From assembly GCF_003987045.1 (NCBI RefSeq), contig NZ_PIPZ01000001.1:248001-312000 (forward strand): a DNA stretch of 64,000 bases. The letters are read 5' to 3'. Below are positions 1 to 8,314 of the stretch, in pieces. Both the position numbers and the translations under genes were made by a program. This DNA is from Pseudidiomarina marina (GTDB lineage Bacteria; Pseudomonadota; Gammaproteobacteria; Enterobacterales; Alteromonadaceae). Numbering within the stretch: the first letter of the stretch is position 1; each line of letters begins with the position of its first letter. Below the pieces are notes generated by a model. It saw only the letters and a program-made list of their open reading frames with translations, was not told the origin of the DNA and did no database searches.

Positions 1-104
1 GCTTTAGTGCGTTAGTGATGATTTGCCTCGTTTTAGCAGCTATGGCGCCGGTGATTTTGGTGGCGTTATGGTTAAAAGATTTCATTTCTAAACAACTTTG
101 GTAA
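1..104 (+). CDS. C-terminal end of an unidentified membrane protein (partial)
   Basis: An open frame enters from the left edge (in frame from base 3) and stops with TAA at 102-104. Only 33 residues are visible. They form one hydrophobic segment (VMICLVLAAMAPVILVALWL) followed by a short charged tail ending KQLW, which is what the last transmembrane helix of an inner-membrane protein looks like. The stop lies 6 nt before the ATG of the carbamoyltransferase-like gene, so the two are probably co-transcribed. Nothing visible identifies the family; a transporter or other integral membrane protein would fit. Confidence 0.6.
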   Translation, partial: FSALVMICLVLAAMAPVILVALWLKDFISKQLW

Positions 105-110
105 AACACT

Positions 111-1175
111 ATGAATGTGAATGATGTCTCATTTGAACGTGAGCGGCCTGATGTCTATGGCGACGCCCATCCCAAAGCGTTGCTCAGAGTAATTCAGGAA
201 GACGGGGACTATTTAGTCAAATTAGCGAATCAACACATCGTATCGGGTGATCAGTTTGATCAAGATACGATGAAGCAGTTGTTTCGCTTAGCGGCAAAAA
301 TTGAAAGCAACCCAAAGCGATTTAGTTCACCGTTGCAGAACAAAATACTGATTAGCGCGTTCTATGAACCGAGCACGCGTACTAGACTCTCGTTCGAGAG
401 CGCATGGCATCGTTTGGGTGGGGATATTATGTCAATCACCGACCGCTCAACGACGGGCATCGCCAAAGGTGAGTGTTTAGCTGATGTCGCTGAAATGTTT
501 AACAACTACGGTGATTGCGTCGTGCTGCGTGATAACAACGAAAGTTCGTTATTTGAAATGATGGATGCCTTGCGTATTCCCATCATTAATGCGGGCAATG
601 GTGTGGATGAGCATCCAACTCAAGCGCTTGCCGATATGTACGCCATTTTCAAATGGCGTCCCGAGCTCATTGACGCCGAGAATAATACGAAAATTCGTAT
701 TGGTGTTATTGGCGTACCGAATAAAATGCGTACGGTGCGCAGTTTTCTTAAGAGTTTATCGGTGTTCCCACATGCCGTAGAAGAGCTGGTGATCATTCAC
801 GATGAAGCGAGTTCGTCTCAGTTATTTGGTGCCGGTCAGCGCGAAGAACTAGAAGCTCGTGGTATTCGAATCGCAACCAGTACCGATCTTGATAAAACAT
901 TACCGAGTTTGGATGTGGTGTATATCAATGCCATTTCGTGGGAAGGCGATACCTTTAATACCTACGGAAGTGCCTTCCATTTAACTGCAAAATCGCCGTT
1001 AAAAAAGGATGCAATTATTCTGCATCCGTTGGCTCGTGGCGAAGAGCTATCAACCGATCTCGACCATACCGCGCACAACTGGTACTTCAGTCAAGCGCGT
1101 GGTGCGGTATTTTTGCGCATGGCCCTTTTGACATGCATGGTAGAACGCGCTGAGCGTGTCATAGACGTCGTATAA
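111..1175 (+). CDS. Aspartate/ornithine carbamoyltransferase superfamily protein, divergent PyrB paralogue
   Basis: The 354 residues carry the carbamoyl-phosphate site of the superfamily: STRTR at 88-92, KGE at 119-121, an Arg at 140 and HPTQ at 168-171, followed by RTVR at 207-210 and HPLAR at 305-309. The C-terminal part (TDLDHTAHNWYFSQA) closely follows E. coli PyrB. However, the segment that in PyrB carries the aspartate-binding Arg229 and Gln231 (MTRVQ) reads INAIS here, and HPLPR has become HPLAR. About 45 residues extend the N-terminus relative to the 311-residue E. coli PyrB. No pyrI is adjacent. Seen: an intact phosphate/carbamoyl site and an altered amino-acid site. Inferred: it carbamoylates something other than aspartate. 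It lies 17 nt upstream of an AsnB-like gene, probably in one operon. Confidence 0.8.
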   Translation: MNVNDVSFERERPDVYGDAHPKALLRVIQEDGDYLVKLANQHIVSGDQFDQDTMKQLFRLAAKIESNPKRFSSPLQNKILISAFYEPSTRTRLSFESAWHRLGGDIMSITDRSTTGIAKGECLADVAEMFNNYGDCVVLRDNNESSLFEMMDALRIPIINAGNGVDEHPTQALADMYAIFKWRPELIDAENNTKIRIGVIGVPNKMRTVRSFLKSLSVFPHAVEELVIIHDEASSSQLFGAGQREELEARGIRIATSTDLDKTLPSLDVVYINAISWEGDTFNTYGSAFHLTAKSPLKKDAIILHPLARGEELSTDLDHTAHNWYFSQARGAVFLRMALLTCMVERAERVIDVV

Positions 1176-1192
1176 AAGAGGACCGAGTAAGT

Positions 1193-3208
1193 ATGTGTGG
1201 AATAGCAGGAATATTTAATCGTGATGCCAATCAAACTCCCGATGCACAGACATTGGTGAATATGGCTGCCATCATGCATCATCGAGGGCCGGATGGCTTC
1301 GGTTATCAGACGCTCGATAATACTGGCGTCGGCTTTAGCCATGCGCGATTGTCGATTATTGACTTAAACGAAGACCGAGCGCGGCAACCTTTTGTTAGTG
1401 ATAATGGTCAATTATTGCTAGCACATAACGGTGAATTCTATGATTTTAAGCGTATTCGCGCCGATTTGACGGCACAAGGTGCCCGCTTCCGTAGTAAAAG
1501 TGACTCGGAAATTGTGTTGCATTTGTACGAGCGTGAAGGGCTTGATGAAACCCTTAAGCATTTACGCGGTGAATTTGCGTTTGGTTTGTACGATCGCCAT
1601 GAAGACGCTATGTACTTAGTTCGTGACCGATTCGGTATAAAACCTCTTTACTACACCGAAACGGCTGACGGTGTGGTGTTTGGTTCTGAATTGAAGGTGC
1701 TGTTTGCACATCCGTCGGTGAAGCGCGAATTCTCTAGCGAAGGGCTATATCATCAGTTAATTCAGGTCATGGTGCCGGGCACAACCGCATTTGCAGGCGT
1801 GAAGCAAGTCGCCCCGGGTCATGTTGTAAAAGTGACTCGCAAGAACGGTAAATTAACGTTGAGCGAGTCGAAATACTGGGATGTGAATTTTCCGCTGGAG
1901 CATGAATATCCCGGTGACGAAGTTGATGAACAACAATATATTGAAGGTGTTCGGAAACATCTTTTAGAAGCGGTACAACATCGCTTAACGGCCGATGTTC
2001 CTGTTGGTTGCTATCTGTCTGGCGGTATCGATTCGTGCGCTATTCTCGGATTATCGGCGGCTGCTACACAAACCTCAGTGAAAGCATTTACCATTGGCTT
2101 TGATTCGGATGACTACGATGAAACGCCAATTGCCCAAGAAATGGCTGAGGCGACTGGCGCTGATCATCACATCATGCGTTTGAAAGCGGATGATCTCTAC
2201 GATCATTTTGTGAAAACCATCTGGCATACTGAACGCACAATCTACAACACCTTAGGTGTCGCCAAGTATTTGATGAGTCAGCAAGTCAATGAAGTTGGCT
2301 ATAAAGTTGTACTCACAGGGGAAGGTTCGGACGAACTCTTCGCAGGTTATCCTGCATTTCGTAAAGACATGTTCCTACATGGGCTTGACCATTTACCAGA
2401 CAGTGAGCGCAAGGCTTGGCAAGAGCTGTTGGAGAAAAACAACAAGCTATTTAAAGGGGCCATGTTGGCGCGCGAGGAGTTTGTCAGTCCTGCGTTTAAC
2501 GCCAAAATGGGCTTCACGCCAAGTTGTGTTCAACCATGGTTGTCGTGCGGTGATGTCGCATTACCATTAATTGCGTCAGAGCGCCGCGCAGGCCTTGAAG
2601 ATTACGATGCGGGTAAAGCAATTGCCGAAACATTAGATGAAACCATGTTGAAAGGGCGCCATCCACTCGACCGCGCTCAATATGTGTGGATTAAAACGAT
2701 GTTGGAAGGGCAGATATTAACTTGGGGTGGTGACCGAGTCGATATGGCGAACTCCATGGAGGCACGTCCGGCATTTTTAGATCATCATCTTGCGGAGTAT
2801 GCGTTTACGGTACCACCGCATTTGCGTATTAAAGGAAACAAAGAGAAGTATGTGCTGCGTGAAGCCATGAAAGGCCTATTGCCAGAGACCTTGTATAAAC
2901 GAGAGAAATTCGCATTTATGGCACCGCCGGCGCACACTGACCCTAAAAAGTGGCAAGCGGTATTGAAACTTGCTGAGCAGTTCTTATCTGAAGACGCAGT
3001 AAAAGAAGCGGGATTACTTGATTTTAATGAAGTACAACGCACATTTGCGCGTCATGAATCAGATGAAGTACCGATTGATGAGAAAGTACAGCTCGATGCG
3101 GTGATTAATCACATGTTAGGCGTGCAAATTCTGCATCATCATTTTGTTAAAACGGATGTGCCGGCGTTAGCCCAGCAACGGGCTAACGAATTGGGCTGGT
3201 GCGCTTAA
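1193..3208 (+). CDS. asnB: Asparagine synthase (glutamine-hydrolysing), long AsnB-type
   Basis: A 671-residue class II glutamine amidotransferase. Met is followed directly by the nucleophile Cys2 (MCGIAGIF). Glutaminase residues Arg52 (ARLSIID), Asn79-Gly80 (HNGEFYD) and Asp104 (SKSDSEI) are present. The C-terminal AMP-forming domain has the PP-loop SGGIDS at 276-281 and a second conserved stretch, LTGEGSDELFAGY. The family makes asparagine from aspartate, glutamine and ATP. E. coli AsnB is 554 residues, so this belongs with the longer AsnO/AsnH-like forms, some of which amidate other carboxylates. The start is fixed by Cys2 and by AGAGGA upstream. Its coupling to an unusual carbamoyltransferase leaves room for a non-asparagine product. 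The stop overlaps that of the convergent phosphatase gene by 4 bp. Confidence 0.9.
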   Translation: MCGIAGIFNRDANQTPDAQTLVNMAAIMHHRGPDGFGYQTLDNTGVGFSHARLSIIDLNEDRARQPFVSDNGQLLLAHNGEFYDFKRIRADLTAQGARFRSKSDSEIVLHLYEREGLDETLKHLRGEFAFGLYDRHEDAMYLVRDRFGIKPLYYTETADGVVFGSELKVLFAHPSVKREFSSEGLYHQLIQVMVPGTTAFAGVKQVAPGHVVKVTRKNGKLTLSESKYWDVNFPLEHEYPGDEVDEQQYIEGVRKHLLEAVQHRLTADVPVGCYLSGGIDSCAILGLSAAATQTSVKAFTIGFDSDDYDETPIAQEMAEATGADHHIMRLKADDLYDHFVKTIWHTERTIYNTLGVAKYLMSQQVNEVGYKVVLTGEGSDELFAGYPAFRKDMFLHGLDHLPDSERKAWQELLEKNNKLFKGAMLAREEFVSPAFNAKMGFTPSCVQPWLSCGDVALPLIASERRAGLEDYDAGKAIAETLDETMLKGRHPLDRAQYVWIKTMLEGQILTWGGDRVDMANSMEARPAFLDHHLAEYAFTVPPHLRIKGNKEKYVLREAMKGLLPETLYKREKFAFMAPPAHTDPKKWQAVLKLAEQFLSEDAVKEAGLLDFNEVQRTFARHESDEVPIDEKVQLDAVINHMLGVQILHHHFVKTDVPALAQQRANELGWCA

Positions 3209-4572
3209 CGCACCAGCTGCAGCAATGCCTTAGCAATATCGGTGTTATCAATGTAGCCACGGAAGGCTTCTGCGCCTGGGCCTACGGCCATAACAGGTAC
3301 ATCGACAGCGGTATGGCCAGAGGTAGTCCAACCGGTACGTGTATGTTCGCTAATGATCTGCACTAATACTTGATGGACAGGCTTGAGTTTATCGCGACCT
3401 TTTAGCTGGTCATTGATGGTTATTGACTCAAGCTGTTGCCATTGACTATCCGTCAGTGGCAGGTTTAACACGGGCGTTAAGTAATCGCGCCAGGCTGATT
3501 TTGGCAGCTGCACCAAGTCAGTGGCCATTGCTTCAATCGATTTTTCAATGCCCATCACTTTTTCTGAATACCAAGCATACTCACCACCTTGACCGAGCGT
3601 TAAACCACCGGTTGAATGGTCAGCAGTGATAACTAATAAGGTATTTGGATTTTCAGCAAGATAATCACGCACAACCTCTACAGCAGCGGCAAAATCCGCC
3701 ATTTCATGCACTGCACAGGTGATATCGTTCGCATGCCCACACCAGTCAATCATGCTACCTTCAACCATAAGTGCAAACGGTTTGCCGGTTTGCTCAGAGC
3801 GGTTTTCAAGAAGCCGCAATGCGTGCTTGGTCATGTCAGCGAGGCGTCCCGGACGATCATCTATGGCAAAGGGGAGCGCTTTGTCGGCAAACAACCCTAA
3901 TACTGGGCTTGTCGAGACCTCTTCAAGCTGCTCGAGCTTGGTTACTACCTGTAAGCCCTGTTGTTCAAGCTTTGGTAACCAGTTCACATCGTCACGAGCA
4001 AAGTAACTGTGACCGCCTCCCAAGAGCACATCGAAACTCCAGCCACCGGTGCTAACTTGTTGCGCATAAGAGTCAGCAATTTGGTTATACATGTTGCGTG
4101 ATGGGTGATGGGTAAAGAAGCTTGCTGGCGTTGCATGATTCACTTGCACTGTCGCGACAGCACCGGTCGACCAACCTTTCTCACGAGCCAATTCCATCAA
4201 TGTTTGCTTTGGGTTCTTGTCAGTATCAATACCGATCGCGCCGTTGTAGCTCTTAACGCCGGTTGCTAAAGCTGTGGCACTGGCTGCTGAGTCAGTAACC
4301 CAAGTATCATCGTCAGGGTAGGTGGTTGCGGCGCCGACAAGTAGATCATCAAATGGGGTTGACGCTAACTCACCCGTGCCGCGTTGACTCGTGGCATAAC
4401 GGTATGCAGAGATAAATTCGAAGCCCATACCATCGCCAATCATAAAAATGATATTTGGAGATTGTTCATTTGCAGCGGCGGTTTCGACGGATGAATTTGG
4501 TACTGTGCTAGAACAACTAGCGAGTACAAACGCAGCTGCAGCGGTAACTGCAAACAAAGCACGTGAGGCCAT
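3205..4572 (-). CDS. Alkaline phosphatase, PhoA-family lipoprotein
   Basis: A phosphate monoesterase expected in the cell envelope. Starting at the ATG at 4572 gives 455 residues with a signal peptide ending in a canonical lipobox (LASC, Cys20). A TTG eight codons upstream is possible, but the ATG has AGGAT about 8 nt before it. The alkaline phosphatase core is clear: metal ligand Asp47 in GDGMG, nucleophile Ser95 in DSAASATALATG, and later TADHSTGG and HTAVDVPV with metal-binding Asp and His. The lipid anchor suggests it is tethered to a membrane rather than being free in the periplasm. It is the last gene of a long minus-strand run and is separated from the PDZ gene by about 70 bp. No phosphate-regulon box was recognised. 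Confidence 0.9.
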   Translation of the reverse strand: MASRALFAVTAAAAFVLASCSSTVPNSSVETAAANEQSPNIIFMIGDGMGFEFISAYRYATSQRGTGELASTPFDDLLVGAATTYPDDDTWVTDSAASATALATGVKSYNGAIGIDTDKNPKQTLMELAREKGWSTGAVATVQVNHATPASFFTHHPSRNMYNQIADSYAQQVSTGGWSFDVLLGGGHSYFARDDVNWLPKLEQQGLQVVTKLEQLEEVSTSPVLGLFADKALPFAIDDRPGRLADMTKHALRLLENRSEQTGKPFALMVEGSMIDWCGHANDITCAVHEMADFAAAVEVVRDYLAENPNTLLVITADHSTGGLTLGQGGEYAWYSEKVMGIEKSIEAMATDLVQLPKSAWRDYLTPVLNLPLTDSQWQQLESITINDQLKGRDKLKPVHQVLVQIISEHTRTGWTTSGHTAVDVPVMAVGPGAEAFRGYIDNTDIAKALLQLVR

Positions 4573-4640
4573 GAGATTTATCCTACAAAGTTTCAATTGA
4601 GTGAAAGTCTACCACGATTGCATGACAGCAAAATGACGAA

Positions 4641-5480
4641 TCAGTCCAATTGACAAGATTGGTCGGTTACTTTCCAAACCACTGGCTCCCAGTAGCCGGC
4701 ATTAAAACGTTGATAACGTTTTTCGCGAATAAACTTGGCGCCAATGTGATAGGTCTTGTTCGGTTCAATCGTCAATTCGAGAATTTTTTCAGGTGCGCTG
4801 CCGCCGCCGCGGCGTAACGACGGTTCATCAATGAGTTCATGAACGCCAACTTTATAATTGTTCGCGGCAAGTTTAAAAGATGGATTCTTGATTCGAACGT
4901 TATCACCGTCAATTGAGTTGATAAAAGCAGGGTATAAATCGGCGGTAACCGGCGGGGTAAAAAACACGCTAATTCGGCCGCACGCATTGTTCATGCTTAC
5001 CGTTGATTCACTGTTTTGCGTCGCTTCTTCAAGCGTGTTAACAACTTCTAGACGCCACCCTGGTATCACTGTCGCACGAACCGTACCATTGAGCTCGTGG
5101 GTTTGCTCGCCGCGCTTTACGCCCACGGAAAACGGCTGATTGTGTTCTAGCGAAGCTAATGTAGTAAGGGCATCGTCAAGCTGCTGGGGATAAACTGGCT
5201 GATTATTGATATGTTGAATCACATCACCAACCTTCAATTGCATCTCGGCCGCAATACTTCCTTCACGAACGCTGACTACTTCGGCTTGTTTATTAAGAAT
5301 GGCTCCCCATTCAAAATAACTCCGGGCAGGTTCCTCAAGTACCACTTGTTGTTGGGAGCCTTGTGCTTTGCTTGCCGCGATGGCTGCCGCCCGAGCATAA
5401 TCACGCGCCTGCTGCTCCTGGCCAAGTACTGATGCGCAGAGTAAACTCGCGGTAACCATGACTACTATTGATTTATACAT
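4641..5480 (-). CDS. Exported PDZ-domain protein in an ECF sigma operon
   Basis: The ATG at 5480 is preferred over a TTG two codons earlier because a full AGGAGG lies 7 nt before it; this gives 279 residues. The N-terminus (KSIVVMVTASLLCASVLG) is a signal peptide. Residues about 55-135 form a PDZ domain (VVSVREGSIAAEMQLKVGDV, then HINNQPV). The last 110 or so residues look like a beta-rich domain with two Cys (NACGRI and near the end) that I do not recognise. No protease triad is visible, so it is probably a binding or sensing module and not a DegP-type enzyme. It follows the sigma and candidate anti-sigma genes by 11 nt, so a role in envelope signalling is likely but inferred. Confidence 0.7.
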   Translation of the reverse strand: MYKSIVVMVTASLLCASVLGQEQQARDYARAAAIAASKAQGSQQQVVLEEPARSYFEWGAILNKQAEVVSVREGSIAAEMQLKVGDVIQHINNQPVYPQQLDDALTTLASLEHNQPFSVGVKRGEQTHELNGTVRATVIPGWRLEVVNTLEEATQNSESTVSMNNACGRISVFFTPPVTADLYPAFINSIDGDNVRIKNPSFKLAANNYKVGVHELIDEPSLRRGGGSAPEKILELTIEPNKTYHIGAKFIREKRYQRFNAGYWEPVVWKVTDQSCQLD

Positions 5481-5491
5481 CGCCAATCCTC

Positions 5492-5884
5492 CTAGTTCTC
5501 AAGCGCTTGATGTTGCGCCCACAACTGTTCGAGTTCTGCATCAGATGCTCCTTGTAAATAAGCCTGCTGAATGCGTCGCTCTAGGACATCAAGACGGTAG
5601 TTGGCTGCAAGTAACATCGGTGCGACTTCAAGGGATGACGAAGCTGGAACGTTGGCAATCTCAACTTTCGACGAATCGGGAACGGGTAAAAACGAAAGCC
5701 ACCACGTTAAGCCAATTGCCATCAAAAAAGCAGCTGCAGTGAGCCACAATGGCTTGATTTGGATTTCAGCTCGTCGCGGTTTGGCTGTCAGCTCTTGCGG
5801 AAATTCGAGTTCAACCTGCTCAGCCTCAGCGGCAACATATTGCTGCCACTGTTGTTGCAGATGTTGCTCATGCTTGGTGGTCAT
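5492..5884 (-). CDS. Candidate transmembrane anti-sigma factor
   Basis: A 130-residue protein. A polar, Gln/Glu-rich N-terminal segment of about 44 residues is followed by one membrane helix (PLWLTAAAFLMAIGLTWWLSF, near 45-65) and a C-terminal part rich in charged helix (RLDVLERRIQQAYLQGA). The start overlaps the end of the ECF sigma gene by 17 bp, with GAGG 5-7 nt before the ATG, which suggests translational coupling. This position and topology are typical of membrane anti-sigma factors. No HxxxCxxC zinc motif is present, so it is not a ZAS-type anti-sigma, and the cytoplasmic part is short. The function is inferred from position. Confidence 0.6.
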   Translation of the reverse strand: MTTKHEQHLQQQWQQYVAAEAEQVELEFPQELTAKPRRAEIQIKPLWLTAAAFLMAIGLTWWLSFLPVPDSSKVEIANVPASSSLEVAPMLLAANYRLDVLERRIQQAYLQGASDAELEQLWAQHQALEN

Positions 5885-6440
5885 GAGGTACCTCTTTTGT
5901 CAAAAAAGTATTTAGTTTCGCTAACGCGCGCTGATATCGTTTGCGCACGGTCGACGCTTGTTCGTTTAGGAGTTCAGCAATCTCTTCGTGATTGTAACCT
6001 TCGCCTAAATAAAGCCAGACTGCGAGACGCTCATTATCATTGAGCTGTGCGATTAACGTCTCAATATCTCGGAGTTGGATCAACCAATCGGCTTGCGCTG
6101 ACCAGTCGTTGCTATCTACAAATTCTTCTTCAATCGGTTCAGCCGTTGGCGGCTGAGCTCGGAAGTAAGACAGGGCGGTGCGTATGGTGAGTTGTTTTAG
6201 CCAAGCGCCTAGGGCTTGGTGATTACGTAATTGATGCAATTTGGTAAATGCTTGAAGGAACACGTCTTGCGCCAGATCGCGAGCCAATTCACGATCATGG
6301 CATAAACCCACTAATGTACGCACCACGGCATTCTTGTAACGATTGAAAATGATTTGTTGGGCACGGGTTTTACCGCCAGCCGCAGCAGCGAGTGTTACTT
6401 CATCCGTAAGTTGACCAAACCCAGAATATTCCTGACTCAC
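5868..6440 (-). CDS. RNA polymerase sigma factor, ECF (sigma-70) family
   Basis: A 190-residue ECF sigma. Region 2 spans roughly residues 28-95, with the core-binding/-10 signature DLAQDVFLQAF at 55-65. Region 4 spans about 125-180, with the helix-turn-helix around YNHEEIAELLNEQASTVRKR. There are no regions 1.1 or 3, as expected for the group. The start codon is GTG, with AAAGG about 9 nt upstream. It leads an operon with a membrane-spanning candidate anti-sigma (17-bp overlap) and an exported PDZ protein, which suggests control by an envelope signal. Its target promoters cannot be deduced from this window. It resembles small ECF factors generally and is not the classic rpoE-rseABC locus. Confidence 0.88.
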   Translation of the reverse strand: MSQEYSGFGQLTDEVTLAAAAGGKTRAQQIIFNRYKNAVVRTLVGLCHDRELARDLAQDVFLQAFTKLHQLRNHQALGAWLKQLTIRTALSYFRAQPPTAEPIEEEFVDSNDWSAQADWLIQLRDIETLIAQLNDNERLAVWLYLGEGYNHEEIAELLNEQASTVRKRYQRALAKLNTFLTKEVPHDHQA

Positions 6441-6523
6441 TATGAAAGCCTTTGTTGCATCAGCTGTTCTTAAAGATGCAACAAAGACCTATTGTGTGAC
6501 AAGCGTTGATTTGTTTTATCGAA

Positions 6524-8314
6524 TTAAAACTGAATATCAGCGTAAATTGGATCGTGATCGGATGCGCGGTAAGGTGAGGGCGCGTACCAATTGTTATTTA
6601 CGTCTGCATTGTTGTACTGCAATAGTGTTGGCTCGTCTGCGTTGATAGACCAAATGGCTTGATGAACGACGCGAGCCGCCAGTTGGCTCGACACGAGTAA
6701 GTGGTCAAGGCTTCCCGCCTGAGCATCATAAACATAGCTGTAGGCATGGGGATTAAAAGCGTCGATGCGATTGTAGTAGCCGTACTGAAGGAATGTCTGA
6801 ATCGGCTCTTCTTGTGCGTAAGCATTAAAGTCGCCCATCAATACACGCAATGGGAAACGCTTTAAATCAGCATGATTGTCGATGAATTCGGCTAAAAGTT
6901 CGGCTGATTTAGTGCGCGCTTCATTCCAACAAGCTTGTCCGTCGTTTTGATTGGCATTGGGATTGCTACTGTCTTTCGGGCAGCCGCCTTTTGATTTAAA
7001 GTGATTGACCGCAATAACCAGATTTTCGACGGTATTTGTAGGCGAAAATCGTTGAATAATTGGCAATCGACTGAGTCGGCCGAAAGGAGGTGTTGTTAAG
7101 GTTAAAGGCTCACCTTGAGGCGTCACTCTGTCGCTACGATAAATAAGACCATTGGTGATAGCATCATCCCCCAGTTTTTCAGGGGCTGCTTGCACAAAAC
7201 GCCACGGTTGGCCAGTGGCTTTTGCAAGAGCAGATGTTAATTCCGCAATGGCACTATGACTTGTGTACCCATCGTTCTCTAACTCAAGCAAACCGATGAT
7301 ATCAGCGTTAAGTTGACTTAACGCTGCAATAATTTTTTCGTGTTGACGGGCGAAATCCGCCGTAGATTTAGCTCCCCGGTCGGTCGGGAACTGTTTGTTC
7401 GGGCCTTCGCCATTAAAATAATTCAACACATTGAAAGCGGCAACGCGAACGGTATTCGCTGCCGGAGCTTCAGGCGCAACTGGACGCGGATTGGTTTGAG
7501 AAATTTCGACACTCGACGTTGGCTGTAAACGATAGCTGCCGCGAAAATCGCTAAGAATGCCGTGCAGTGGTGCTAGGGTGTCGCCACTTCGCACTGTATT
7601 GGATGCCGTAATAGTCTGTTTCAGGCTCGACGGCAAATCTGAGTTTGGTGCCAAATTATCGTCAATAACGAGTCGAGCTAGTGCGTTCGACTTTGCCTGT
7701 GCACGTGCTTCAGCTCCAGGCCGACGATGTTGGGTCGGGGTGAATAGACGTTCGTGCGCAACATCAATTTGCCCATGTCGCAACAGCTGGTAGTGACCAT
7801 TAACAACGAGATTTTGATTGATGTGAACCGGCATCCCTTCAAGCGCTTCAAACTGCTCGGTTGAAGTTACAGGCAAGTTGAGAACAGTTGGTTCCACCGA
7901 ATAGCCAGAATCGCATACTGCGTGATGAGTCAGGTTTGTGAGTTGTGTTAAGTCATTGGATTCAGCGACAGTACCCGTTAAATAGACCCAATCACCTGGT
8001 TGCAGCCGTGGGAGATTTTCATTGGCCTGCACAAATAATCCTTCAGACGTTAGCGAATTGTCATCGCGATCGTCTGGTTTGCTAACTAGAAAAAATCCGC
8101 CAAGTTCAGCTTCACTTTGCCAATTGCCAGTGACAATACCGCGAGTCGTGACTTGTTGGCCTGTTAGCGGTGATTGGAATCCCTGACCTTGAATAGCGTG
8201 AATAGGGGTGACATTGCTATCGCACAGTTCCGGCTGTGTAACTTGCGCACAATTTGCCAGAGCGAGTATCGATAATGTCGTGAAGCTAATGCGAACGATA
8301 TTTTTTTTGTTCAT
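6524..8314 (-). CDS. Secreted or envelope nuclease, ExeM/NucH family
   Basis: A 596-residue exported protein. The N-terminal region (residues about 35-270) is OB-fold-like (TRGIVTGNW, GDWVYLTGTV), as in ExeM-type nucleases. The C-terminal 300 residues are an endonuclease/exonuclease/phosphatase domain: RVAAFNVLNYF, a metal-binding Glu in GLLELENDGY, NHFKSKGG, GDFNAYAQ, SLDHLLVSS and a terminal SDHDP. ExeM in Shewanella degrades extracellular DNA. The signal peptide ends LALANC; this resembles a lipobox but has Asn at -1, so lipidation is uncertain. AGGAA lies 5 nt before the ATG. The start overlaps the end of the upstream MarR-family gene by 29 bp, so the two are probably co-transcribed. Confidence 0.85.
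   Translation of the reverse strand: MNKKNIVRISFTTLSILALANCAQVTQPELCDSNVTPIHAIQGQGFQSPLTGQQVTTRGIVTGNWQSEAELGGFFLVSKPDDRDDNSLTSEGLFVQANENLPRLQPGDWVYLTGTVAESNDLTQLTNLTHHAVCDSGYSVEPTVLNLPVTSTEQFEALEGMPVHINQNLVVNGHYQLLRHGQIDVAHERLFTPTQHRRPGAEARAQAKSNALARLVIDDNLAPNSDLPSSLKQTITASNTVRSGDTLAPLHGILSDFRGSYRLQPTSSVEISQTNPRPVAPEAPAANTVRVAAFNVLNYFNGEGPNKQFPTDRGAKSTADFARQHEKIIAALSQLNADIIGLLELENDGYTSHSAIAELTSALAKATGQPWRFVQAAPEKLGDDAITNGLIYRSDRVTPQGEPLTLTTPPFGRLSRLPIIQRFSPTNTVENLVIAVNHFKSKGGCPKDSSNPNANQNDGQACWNEARTKSAELLAEFIDNHADLKRFPLRVLMGDFNAYAQEEPIQTFLQYGYYNRIDAFNPHAYSYVYDAQAGSLDHLLVSSQLAARVVHQAIWSINADEPTLLQYNNADVNNNWYAPSPYRASDHDPIYADIQF

Noticed and set aside
111-1175. Calling the carbamoyltransferase pyrB
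   Set aside because: The carbamoyl-phosphate site fits, but the residues that bind aspartate in PyrB are replaced and no pyrI or other pyrimidine gene is near, so a neutral name is safer.
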